This document shows positions 1-6,063 of a stretch of DNA of 15,655 nucleotides, in pieces. Location: positions 1 to 15,655 of the forward strand of contig CAJUGT010000048.1 in the NCBI GenBank assembly GCA_910586435.1, in the 5' to 3' direction. Numbering within the stretch: position 1 is the stretch's first letter; every line of letters begins with the position of its first letter. This stretch comes from an uncultured Acetatifactor sp. Its GTDB lineage: Bacteria; Bacillota; Clostridia; Lachnospirales; Lachnospiraceae. Under the pieces are notes generated by a model that was not told the origin of the DNA, ran no database searches, and worked only from the letters and a program-made list of their open reading frames with translations. A program made the translations under genes and the position numbers.

Positions 1-636
1 GAAGACCATTTGGATATAGATACCTTTTACAAAACGCTGGCATATGCGTGTCTTTATAAATCTTATGGAAAGACTGTAGATGCCATAAAGGCTGAGGAAA
101 TTACTATGTCAATTATCAGGGAGGCAAAGCCGATAGAACTTCTCCGTTATTTTAGAGGACATGGATGCGATGTGACGAAAGTTTATGGAGGAATCTATTA
201 TGTCAAAGGAAAGACATGGTTTCCAACACAGATTGTTGTCACAGGTGAACTGAATTGGGATGCGCACATGTGGCTAAAGGGCCTATCGGGGAATCTGCAA
301 AAGGGTGAAATATGGAAGATGCTGAAAGAAAGGAACCATATGACAGAAAAAGCAGATAGAGAGCTGGCAGATTCTGTCTTGGAAGTAAGTATTAGCGCAA
401 ATAGGGAAATAATTGACGAGTTGATAGGAGATGAGAGTATGTATGAAGCGTTGATGGAAATTATGGAGCCGAAGATTCAGTTGAGGGAGAAAGCAGGGTT
501 GAAAAGGGGTATTCAGGGGGCCGTAAGTCTGCTTCGCAATGTTGGTCAGGGAGATGATATGATAAAAGCAGCTATCATGGAGCAATATAATCTCGCTGAA
601 GATGAAGCAGAGGAGTATATTTGTAATAATGCATGA
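1..636 (+). CDS. Uncharacterised protein, 5'-truncated by window edge
   Basis: The frame is open from base 1 (E-D-H-L-D-I-D-T-F-Y...) and stops at TGA 634-636, so this is the C-terminal part of a longer protein. The TTG at 10 is not a convincing start because no ribosome binding site can be seen. The visible part has a mixed alpha/beta stretch (YGGIYYVKG, FPTQIVVTGEL), then a charged helical region (ADRELADSVLEVSISANREI) and a C-terminal helical tail ending near LAEDEAEEYI. The tail resembles those of Rpn/PD-(D/E)XK nuclease-like proteins that are abundant in Lachnospiraceae, but the nuclease core would be upstream and is not seen, so the function is left open. Two decayed copies of parts of this gene follow, at 637-866 and 2218-2392, which suggests a locus prone to duplication and decay. 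The reading frame is clear; the family is uncertain. Confidence 0.7.
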   Translation, partial: EDHLDIDTFYKTLAYACLYKSYGKTVDAIKAEEITMSIIREAKPIELLRYFRGHGCDVTKVYGGIYYVKGKTWFPTQIVVTGELNWDAHMWLKGLSGNLQKGEIWKMLKERNHMTEKADRELADSVLEVSISANREIIDELIGDESMYEALMEIMEPKIQLREKAGLKRGIQGAVSLLRNVGQGDDMIKAAIMEQYNLAEDEAEEYICNNA

Positions 637-866
637 AGCGTTGATAGAGATTATGTAGCCTGAGATTAAAAAGCTGGAAGATATCGTTATGAAAAAAGGT
701 ACTCAGGATATGGCATATATATTAAGGAATTTTGGCCATAAAGATGCAGAAATTAAAACCTCAAATTATAAAACGGTTCAAGTTGTCTTTAGAAGAAGTG
801 GAAGACTATTTGCGAAACAGCCAGTTTTATAAAGCGGGGCATGAAGCCTCAAAGATTATATCTTGA
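637..866 (+). pseudogene. Decayed tandem copy of the 3' end of the preceding gene
   Basis: Bases 633-662 repeat 443-472 of the preceding gene with only three differences in the first 28 bases (offset 190). Translation gives EALIEIM, then a stop (TAG) where the first copy has EALMEIMEP. It goes on to YILRNFGHKDAEIK, matching LLRNVGQGDDMIK of the first copy. Around 750-760 the frame must shift to continue as KRFKLSLEEVEDYLRN, which matches the first copy's EQYNLAEDEAEEYICN. One nonsense codon and one frameshift make it a pseudogene, or the end of a second gene whose front was lost. The shifted frame ends at TGA 864-866, inside a strong hairpin. Confidence 0.75.
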
Positions 867-877
867 GGCTTCATGCC
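838..877 (+). terminator. 15-bp perfect stem-loop, terminator-like
   Basis: Bases 838-852 pair perfectly with 863-877 (GCATGAAGCCTCAA against TTGAGGCTTCATGC), leaving a 10-nt loop. No T-run follows, so it is either a weak intrinsic terminator or a stabilising 3' hairpin for the decayed genes upstream. It lies 49 bases before the start of the next gene. Confidence 0.5.
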
Positions 878-926
878 TATTCCTATTGAGTATATAAATT
901 TGCAAAAAGTTAAGGGGGAAGGGATC

Positions 927-1331
927 ATGAAATGTTTTTGGGCATATTCGAATCATCCGCATAATGTAAAGAATGACGTGACTGATGCTGTAAATCAAAT
1001 TAATAATAGTGGAATTATCTCGATTAAACCATGGGAAACAATGGATATTGAGGGGAATTTTATTATTGGTGAAATATTAAAAGAGATTAACGCCTGTGAT
1101 GTCTTTGTATGTGAACTATCTAATTTAAATAATAATGTTTTGTATGAACTAGGATATGCTATTGCAAAGAATAAAAAAATAAGAATTTTTATTAATCAAA
1201 ATCTGAAAAATGTGAAAGAAGAGTTCAAAAGCTTCAGCTTGCTAACATCGATTGGATTTGTGGATTACATTAATAGCAGTCAGATGCTTAATTCTCTATA
1301 TAAGTTAACCTGTTGTGCTACTTATAATTAG
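927..1331 (+). CDS. Stand-alone TIR / nucleoside 2-deoxyribosyltransferase-like domain
   Basis: A 134-residue protein. ATG 927 is chosen because AAGGGGGAAGGG lies just upstream; the longer frame from 873 starts inside a hairpin and has no ribosome binding site. The fold signature is a beta strand at the start (MKCFWAYS), an acidic hydrophobic strand at 57-63 (CDVFVCE), then N-N-N-V-L-Y-E-L-G-Y-A-I-A at 68-80 with Glu74, and a final strand at 85-89 (IRIFI). This arrangement, with NxNVxxELGYA, is typical of nucleoside 2-deoxyribosyltransferase-like and TIR-like domains. In many bacterial proteins such a domain is the N-terminal part of a larger defence-type protein. Here it stops right after the domain with an odd tail (KLTCCATYN), so it may be a truncated remnant. 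Base composition is markedly AT-rich compared with the rest of the window, which suggests transfer. Catalytic activity is not established. Confidence 0.65.
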   Translation: MKCFWAYSNHPHNVKNDVTDAVNQINNSGIISIKPWETMDIEGNFIIGEILKEINACDVFVCELSNLNNNVLYELGYAIAKNKKIRIFINQNLKNVKEEFKSFSLLTSIGFVDYINSSQMLNSLYKLTCCATYN

Positions 1332-1381
1332 AAACTGCATAGTTTGTTGAAAGGCATAAAAAGCCAAAAAAACCCTTCCAG

Positions 1382-1407
1382 ATTCTGAAAGTGTAAATTT
1401 TCAGAAT
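1382..1407 (-). terminator. Hairpin and T-run at the 3' end of the transposase remnant
   Basis: ATTCTGAAA (1382-1390) pairs perfectly with TTTCAGAAT (1399-1407) around an 8-nt loop. On the minus strand a run of seven T follows shortly after (complement of 1366-1372). The hairpin overlaps the stop codon of the transposase remnant, as expected for an intrinsic terminator. Confidence 0.4.
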
Positions 1408-1905
1408 ATCAACTGCTTGATTTTACCAATGTCACAGGAGGCGCGGAATATACTGTTGAATGCCATGCACAGATTATGTCCCAATACTTTGTTCTGAGGT
1501 CGGGACTTCCCCAGCATACCCTTTGTCTCCGAGAATCACCAGGCCTAATTTGTTTTCCGCAAGGTCCCGTAGCCCTTCCCGGTCATCCACTGAGGCCGTA
1601 GTGACCTCAAATGCCGTGATATAGCCTTCCAAGGTAATCATGGCATGAACCTTGAAGCCGAAATAGGTCTCTTTCTTGGAAGGGCACCTTCCGTAATTTG
1701 CCCCGTCCTCACGGAAGGAACGGCAGTAGCGGGCACGTCCGAACTTACAGACGGGAAGAGGAAAGCTGTCAACCACAAAATAATGACTGACCGGTATCGG
1801 AAAGGAATGGACCAGTTTCTGACGGAGCAGCTCCGTCACCTGGAGAGACCGATAGGTCAATTCATAGGTCAATTTCCGTTCACCCGATTCTGAAACCCTT
1901 GACAT
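1401..1905 (-). pseudogene. IS982-family transposase, internally deleted remnant
   Basis: The minus-strand frame 1905-1474 contains LLRQKLVHSFPIPVS, then VVDSFPLPVCKFGRARY, GANYGRCPSKKETYFGFKVHA and ITAFEVTTASVDDREGLRDL, ending GDKGYAGE. These are typical IS982-family DDE transposase blocks, including the first two catalytic Asp (VVDS and GDKG). The frame then runs into unrelated residues and stops. The true C-terminus appears in another frame, reading LGHNLCMAFNSIF...IKQLIF and stopping at 1401-1403. The segment between GDKGYAGE and LGHN, which should carry the catalytic Glu, is deleted with a frameshift, so the enzyme must be inactive. The N-terminal third is also missing, and the residues MSRVSESGERK look like read-in from foreign sequence. 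A 12-bp tandem repeat (ATAGGTCAATTC, 1852-1863, repeated at 1864-1875) adds four residues near the front. No terminal inverted repeats were recognised. Confidence 0.85.
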
Positions 1906-1929
1906 CCTGGGAAAAATACCCCTGAAATG

Positions 1930-1976
1930 ACGGACTCTGACTCCGTCATTTCAAGGTTCGAATCCTTGTAGCCCTG
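1930..1976 (+). tRNA. tRNA-Gln(CUG) 3' fragment, 5' half absent
   Basis: ACGGA (1930-1934), loop CTCTGAC (1935-1941) and TCCGT (1942-1946) form an anticodon arm with anticodon CTG at 1937-1939. The variable segment CATTT and a T-arm CAAGG-TTCGAAT-CCTTG (1952-1968) follow, then the 3' acceptor strand TAGCCCT and discriminator G (1976). This matches Firmicute tRNA-Gln. The acceptor 5' strand (AGGGCTA) and D-arm are absent; the bases upstream are the transposase remnant junction. CCA is not encoded. It is therefore not a functional tRNA gene as it stands. Two origins are possible: an attachment-site duplicate left by an element integrating into tRNA-Gln, or a tRNA gene whose front was lost in the rearrangement that brought in the transposase. 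Confidence 0.7.
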
Positions 1977-1981
1977 TTGCA

Positions 1982-2039
1982 AGCAGGATTTGCGCTGCTT
2001 TTAACACCCCGGTGGAGAGATTCATCGGGGTTGTTTTTT
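1982..2039 (+). terminator. Two consecutive terminator-like hairpins after the tRNA fragment
   Basis: The first hairpin is short: AGCAG (1982-1986) pairs with CTGCT (1995-1999), followed by TTTT overlapping the stem end. The second is stronger: ACCCCGGTG (2006-2014) pairs with CATCGGGGT (2023-2031) with one G-T pair, followed by TTG and six T (2034-2039). Their position just after the tRNA fragment fits the original terminator of the tRNA transcript. Confidence 0.65.
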
Positions 2040-2217
2040 GCAGTAAAACCAAGGTTCCGGGCTTTGGAACTATAAATTATTCTATGGACATGAAAAATGC
2101 CATCAGTAACATTTTACTGGTTTTCCGGTAAAAATCGGTCTAATATCAGGCTCTTTCCCATGCGCAGTAATTCCTGTGTCTGCTATGGGACTGGATTTTG
2201 AGGAGAACAGGGCAGTG
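2040..2217. other. Intergenic stretch with no recognisable gene
   Basis: No frame of useful length with a ribosome binding site is seen. It contains small hairpins only: GTTCC/GGAAC near 2055-2071, and CAGTAA (2104-2109) with TTACTG (2114-2119). It links the tRNA fragment to the next decayed gene copy. Confidence 0.5.
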
Positions 2218-2392
2218 GAGGCAAAGCCGATAGAGCTTTTCCACTATTTTGAAGAGTATGGATGCAAAGTGACGCAAGCCTACGGAGGAATCTGGAGCTG
2301 GCAGATTCTGTTTTGGAAGTAAGTATTAGCGCAAATAGGAAAATAGTCGAAGAGTTCATAGGAGATGAAAGTATGTATGAAGTTTTGAATCC
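2218..2392 (+). pseudogene. Internally deleted third copy of the gene at 1-636
   Basis: Bases 2218-2293 match 121-196 of the first gene (EAKPIELFHYF...YGGI against EAKPIELLRYF...YGGI). Bases 2295-2390 match 361-456, beginning GAGCTGGCAGATTCTG. The 164 bases between (197-360 of the first copy) are missing, and the junction at 2293-2295 puts the second half out of frame, producing an early TAA. It is a clear deletion derivative of a paralogue. Divergence from the first copy is modest, so the duplication is not very old. Confidence 0.8.
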
Positions 2393-2431
2393 CTGCCCGC
2401 CATGTTGAAAAAGGGATTGTCATGCTGTAAG

Positions 2432-2463
2432 CCCCCTTGTGAAGAGATTCACGGGGGTTTTTT
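2432..2463 (+). terminator. Intrinsic terminator
   Basis: CCCCC (2432-2436), a two-base bulge and GTGAA (2439-2443) pair with TTCAC (2448-2452) and GGGGG (2453-2457). The loop is GAGA and six T follow (2458-2463). Its loop and right arm (GAGATTCACGGGG) closely resemble the terminator at 2006-2039 (GAGATTCATCGGGG), suggesting the two belong to duplicated segments. Confidence 0.75.
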
Positions 2464-2464
2464 A

Positions 2465-2617
2465 GCGCGCTTTGGGGCGCGCCCTGGCACTGTTTATTCC
2501 TGCGGGCAATGAGCCAAGCGGCCGTGCTTGCACGGACAGTTGGTGAATGCCGCGAGGGTCAAATACCCCGCCCCTTGGGGCGTTGCAAGCTTGATACCCC
2601 GTTGCTTGCAGCGGGGT
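2465..2617. repeat. Cluster of GC-rich hairpins with CTTG loops, probable dispersed intergenic repeat
   Basis: Four hairpins lie in 153 bases. GCGCGC (2465-2470) pairs with GCGCGC (2477-2482). CCGTG-CTTG-CACGG spans 2522-2535 and CGCCC-CTTG-GGGCG spans 2569-2582. ACCCCGTTG-CTTG-CAGCGGGGT spans 2596-2617, with nine pairs including one G-T. Three of the four have the same CTTG loop, and CUUG is a known stable RNA tetraloop when closed by G-C, as in two of these. No ribosome binding site or likely gene covers it. The reverse strand reads open (RGIKLATPQGAGYLTLAA), a string I recall from spurious Lachnospiraceae ORFs; that recollection is unverified. Confidence 0.5.
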
Positions 2618-2691
2618 CTTTGATTAATGTGGCTGTAGATAAGATACAAAGCAAAGATTTTACAACTTAGGCACAAGTCGAACACAAGCAT

Positions 2692-2717
2692 TTGACATTT
2701 TCCTGATATGCTATACA
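2692..2717 (+). promoter_or_regulatory. Weak candidate promoter of the lipoprotein gene
   Basis: A perfect TTGACA (2692-2697) is followed by TATACA (2712-2717), but the 14-base spacer is too short for a good sigma-A promoter. The true -10 may be elsewhere in 2705-2735. No other good candidate is seen before the start at 2816. Confidence 0.3.
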
Positions 2718-2815
2718 GGCAATGAATTAAGTATAGGAAAGGGCCGCAGCATTTGTAGGAGATTACCGGCAGGGGATTGAAAATACAATGGGGCGGTATC
2801 AGGAGGTAGTGAGAA

Positions 2816-5083
2816 ATGAAAAAAAGAAGTGTACGATGGATGGCGTATCTGTTGGCTATGACGCTTTTTGCGGGCATTCTCGGCGGGTGCGGAAAAGAGG
2901 ATGGGGAAAGTACTTCTCCGTCAGATACGGGGGATGTTCCCTCTGAAGATTCGGTCAAGGGCAGATATGTGGAACAGCAGGAAGTATTGCCAGAGGAATT
3001 GAAGGACTGGTCGATTGCGCAGATGTATGAAATAGAAGGGAAGCTGCGATTTGTAACCACAGGGCAGGAAGAGGGGAAAACCATTTTGCGGGAATGGGAA
3101 ATGCAGGAGGAGGGATTGGTGGATGTAACCCAGGAATGGCTTGCCTCTATGGCGTTATCCTGCGGTGATTGGGTGGATGTGCGTCTGGTACAGGGAAATG
3201 GCGGCACACAGTATCTATATACAGGCTATGTGGCGGAAGGGGAGGAAAACTATAAGAGCCACTTGTGGAAAGGGGACGGTGGGGCTGCAAAGGAAATCAC
3301 GCCTGAGAAATGGACTGTTCAAAATGAAATGTGGGGCGGCTATGAAATGATACAGGGATTGGCAGCATTGGACAATGGGACATTGATGACATATTCCTAC
3401 ACTTCGGTGGATATTTTGGACGGAGAAGATGGAAGTGTAAAGGAAAGTGAATCAGTTTCTTATTTATATGAAGGGAATGCTGTGACGGATGGAGAAAATG
3501 TATATCTTTTTGCCGGCACACAGATTGAGAAGCGCAGAGAAGGCAGGGGGGAGAATGTTGAAACCATCCCCTATCCTGTGGCAGGTGGCAGCAGTTCTCT
3601 GGTGATGGATGGAAGCGGCAGTATCGCCTTTGGGGGAGAAGGGGGTCTGATGCTGGGGATAGTAAAGGACGGCACTTTGATTGCAGCCGGAGAAGATGGT
3701 ATTTTCAGAAGGACCGGGACAGCGGAAGACGCAGGCTGGGAGCAGCTTGTGGAAGGGGTTGACACAGATTTTGCGCTGAAGGACTATCGGTGTAAAGATT
3801 TGACAGTGCTGGAAGACGGGGTTATATATGCCCTGTTTATGGTCAATGGAACTCCGAAATTGAATCGGTATGTGTATGATCCGGAGGCGGTCTCAGAAGT
3901 GACACAGATTTTAAAACTGTACACGGTATATGAGAATCCCACGTTGAAACAGGCGGCAGCCATGTATCATAAGGCCCATCCAGAGGTGCTGATTAACATA
4001 GAATATGAGTATCCAATGTATTTTTTGGGCCATGAGAACTATGACGATGTATATAAAAAACTGAATACCATGCTTATGGGGGAGGATGCGCCGGATCTTC
4101 TGGTGACAGATTATTTGAAGGCGGATTCTTATGGGAGCAAGGGGCTGCTGACAGACCTGGAGGACGTGGTGAAACCGTTGGAGGAACAAGGGGATCTTTT
4201 GTCCAATATCACAAGGAATTATTTGCAGGAAGACGGGCATAGGTATGTGGTGCCTTTGTGGTTTGAGGTTCCTTTGGCAATGGGCAGGGATATCAAAGCG
4301 GAAGATATGGGTTCCATGGAAAGCCTGGCCAAATTCCTTGCAAATGCGGAAGGGAGCTATATGGGGCCTCAGACTGCGGCAGAACTGGTGGATATATTTT
4401 ACCCATATTTTTGCGGGGAAATTGTCAGGGATAAGAAGTTGGACAAGGAAGCAATGGGCAGGTATCTGGAGTATCTGAAGGCCATAGGCGATAATTGCGG
4501 AGTCATGGCTTCCCGGCCGGAAAATGATTCATATGATGGTATGTGGGAATTGGGTGCTGAGGCAAAGCTGGCATTTGAGAAAGTGGGAGGTTTTACAGGA
4601 TGCATGTTTCCCATGTCCATGGTGGAATATATCAAAGGGGAATATGCTGCTTTTGAAGATATGTTTTACCCTGTGACGCAAATGGGTATCTGTTCCAGGA
4701 GCAAATACCAGGATACCGCAAAGGATTTTCTGAAATTTGTGTTGTCGGAGCAGGTGCAGGATATGGATAATTATGACAGGTTCCCTGTAAACAGGAATTC
4801 CCTTGTGATGCAGTCTCAAAAGGACCGTTCTGATTATATGGCTGTGGTTTCGTTTAAAGCAGATGATGGCCAATACACGCATTTTGAAAGCAAGCCTTAT
4901 TCCCAGGAGACGGCAGCGCAATTGGTGAAGCTTTGTGAAGCTTTGAAGAAACCAGTCAAAGAGGATGCCAAAATTCGGGAGGTACTGACGGAATGTCTTG
5001 GGGGATATTTGGATGGCACACAGTCCAAGGAAGATACAATACAAAAGATAGAAGCCGGTTTGAAGATGTATTTGGCGGAATAG
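2816..5083 (+). CDS. Lipoprotein: beta-rich N-terminal half fused to ABC solute-binding half
   Basis: 755 residues, starting at ATG 2816 behind AGGAGG (2801-2806). Residues 1-25 are a lipoprotein signal peptide (KKR, hydrophobic core, lipobox L22-G-G-C25), followed by an acidic Ser/Thr/Asp linker. Residues about 50-360 are rich in short strand-turn units (LRFVTTG, YLYTGYV, LMTYSYT, VYLFAGT, IYALFMV), suggesting a beta-propeller-like domain. From about 365 the sequence looks like a family 1 extracellular solute-binding protein: LKLYTVYENPTLKQAAAMYH, MLMGEDAPDLLVTD and GLLTDLEDVV, then a C-terminal part with FLKFVLSEQVQ. Such proteins usually have 400-550 residues, so the N-terminal half is extra. 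No permease or ATPase gene is adjacent, so it is an orphan; the ligand cannot be read from sequence. It may be a sugar or peptide-type binding protein or a sensor. Confidence 0.85.
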   Translation: MKKRSVRWMAYLLAMTLFAGILGGCGKEDGESTSPSDTGDVPSEDSVKGRYVEQQEVLPEELKDWSIAQMYEIEGKLRFVTTGQEEGKTILREWEMQEEGLVDVTQEWLASMALSCGDWVDVRLVQGNGGTQYLYTGYVAEGEENYKSHLWKGDGGAAKEITPEKWTVQNEMWGGYEMIQGLAALDNGTLMTYSYTSVDILDGEDGSVKESESVSYLYEGNAVTDGENVYLFAGTQIEKRREGRGENVETIPYPVAGGSSSLVMDGSGSIAFGGEGGLMLGIVKDGTLIAAGEDGIFRRTGTAEDAGWEQLVEGVDTDFALKDYRCKDLTVLEDGVIYALFMVNGTPKLNRYVYDPEAVSEVTQILKLYTVYENPTLKQAAAMYHKAHPEVLINIEYEYPMYFLGHENYDDVYKKLNTMLMGEDAPDLLVTDYLKADSYGSKGLLTDLEDVVKPLEEQGDLLSNITRNYLQEDGHRYVVPLWFEVPLAMGRDIKAEDMGSMESLAKFLANAEGSYMGPQTAAELVDIFYPYFCGEIVRDKKLDKEAMGRYLEYLKAIGDNCGVMASRPENDSYDGMWELGAEAKLAFEKVGGFTGCMFPMSMVEYIKGEYAAFEDMFYPVTQMGICSRSKYQDTAKDFLKFVLSEQVQDMDNYDRFPVNRNSLVMQSQKDRSDYMAVVSFKADDGQYTHFESKPYSQETAAQLVKLCEALKKPVKEDAKIREVLTECLGGYLDGTQSKEDTIQKIEAGLKMYLAE

Positions 5084-5123
5084 CGTATTTTGATGCGTTC
5101 TTGTGTACTTGAGGTCACAAATG

Positions 5124-5181
5124 ATACGTCCCATACTTTCCTGTGCAGCCATGTGGGGATGCGGGAAAGTATGGGGCGTGT
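5124..5181. terminator. Long hairpin between convergent genes
   Basis: Bases 5127-5141 (CGTCCCATACTTTCC) pair with 5164-5178 (GGAAAGTATGGGGCG) with one wobble, and the stem extends to about 18 pairs. It sits between the stop of the lipoprotein gene (5083) and the stop of the convergent regulator (5187), so it can serve both. Neither side has a clear T-run. Confidence 0.6.
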
Positions 5182-5186
5182 GATTG

Positions 5187-5822
5187 TCAGTTGATTCTCT
5201 CTAACAGACATTCCGCCTGAAAAGGCTTCACCACAAAGGCAGCGGCTCCAAGCTGCAGGGCCTTTTCCACATTGAATTTTTGGGACAGAGCCGAAAGCAT
5301 TACAACTTTTTGCTCAGGCCATTCTTCTTTTATGATTTTTAGCGCTTCCATTCCATCCATGACAGGCATGTTAATATCGAGGACACATACATCCACAGTT
5401 TCCTTTCTCAGTACATCTATGCATTCCCGGCCATTCTTTGCCTGTAAAACGGTATGCCCATCATGGGTGAATATATCATTGAGCATCATTCGCATAAAAT
5501 CTGAATCATCCGCAACAAGAATTCTCATACTCTGTTCCACCTTGACAAGGGGAATGTAGTCAAAAATGCTGTCCGCCTGACTTTGGTTTAACAAGGTACT
5601 CAGGTCCTCTGAAGATTTGACTGGAAACCAAAGCCCAAGCAGCTCGTCGGTAGTTACCCACAGTGCGTTGGAAAGCAAAGGCAGCATGGTGATATCCGGA
5701 TAAGAAACGCCCATCTCCCATCTTGATACTGCCTGAGGTGTAACATTTAACCTGGCGGCCAATTCGGCCTGTGTAATATTTCGTTGTTGACGCTTAGCTT
5801 TGATTACTTCTCCGATGTTCAT
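5187..5822 (-). CDS. XRE helix-turn-helix / CheY-like receiver fusion regulator
   Basis: 211 residues from ATG 5822-5820, chosen because GAGGA lies about 6 bases upstream; the longer frame begins with TTG at 5861 and has no good ribosome binding site. Residues 3-65 form a Cro/C1-type HTH (VIKAKRQQRNITQAELAARL, VTPQAVSRWEMGVSYPDI). A linker of about 30 residues follows, then a receiver domain at 99-211. It has the acidic pair D105-D106, phosphoacceptor D149 (VLDINMPVMDG), S177 (MLSA) and K199 (VVKPF). The receiver is notably CheY-like (DDSDFMRMML, VVKPFQAE) rather than OmpR-like. Most response regulators carry the receiver first and the DNA-binding domain last; here the order is reversed with an XRE domain. 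No histidine kinase or chemotaxis gene is nearby. A phosphorylation-responsive DNA-binding role is inferred. Confidence 0.85.
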   Translation of the reverse strand: MNIGEVIKAKRQQRNITQAELAARLNVTPQAVSRWEMGVSYPDITMLPLLSNALWVTTDELLGLWFPVKSSEDLSTLLNQSQADSIFDYIPLVKVEQSMRILVADDSDFMRMMLNDIFTHDGHTVLQAKNGRECIDVLRKETVDVCVLDINMPVMDGMEALKIIKEEWPEQKVVMLSALSQKFNVEKALQLGAAAFVVKPFQAECLLERIN

Positions 5823-5932
5823 AGCATTCCTCATTTCTACGCCGCCTGTCTCAACGCTCAAGTTTGGGGAAGCAGCGTGAACTCAAACCTGAGGGCGAAA
5901 GCTATGTTCCGCTTTGTGTACGGTTGTAACGT

Positions 5933-5944
5933 ATCACCGGTGAT
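5933..5944. promoter_or_regulatory. Perfect 12-bp palindrome, candidate operator
   Basis: ATCACCGGTGAT is its own reverse complement. It starts about 6 bases past the predicted transcription start of the XRE-receiver gene, where a repressor, possibly that protein itself, could block transcription. Confidence 0.45.
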
Positions 5945-5956
5945 TAAATGCAGTTT

Positions 5957-5985
5957 ATCATACGATATATAACTTCGTCAATCAA
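5957..5985 (-). promoter_or_regulatory. Sigma-A promoter of the XRE-receiver gene
   Basis: On the minus strand TTGATT (5985-5980), a 17-base spacer and TATGAT (5962-5957) make a good sigma-A promoter. The inferred start is near 5950, giving a leader of about 128 bases. The leader could fold a small hairpin (complements of 5857-5866 and 5884-5893). Confidence 0.6.
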
Positions 5986-6063
5986 CCAGCAATTGTGCTA
6001 TATTTGGAGTAGTGTGAACATAAGAGTACGGACGGCCAGTGAAACCAACAGAATAGTAAAGGA

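Noticed and set aside
873..926. Upstream in-frame start for the TIR-like gene.
   Set aside because: It lies inside the right arm of a 15-bp hairpin and has no ribosome binding site, whereas 927 has one.
1474..1905. Intact insertion sequence.
   Set aside because: The N-terminal third, the catalytic Glu segment and recognisable terminal inverted repeats are missing.
2494..3207. Long minus-strand frame of 237 codons.
   Set aside because: It overlaps the lipoprotein gene antisense and the hairpin repeat, and its residues are typical of a shadow frame (Ser, His, Pro, Cys-rich).
6031..6043. GACGGCCAGTGAA matches part of the M13/lacZ-alpha priming region, suggesting vector sequence.
   Set aside because: The match stops at 13 bases and the surroundings fit normal chromosomal intergenic DNA between two ordinary genes.
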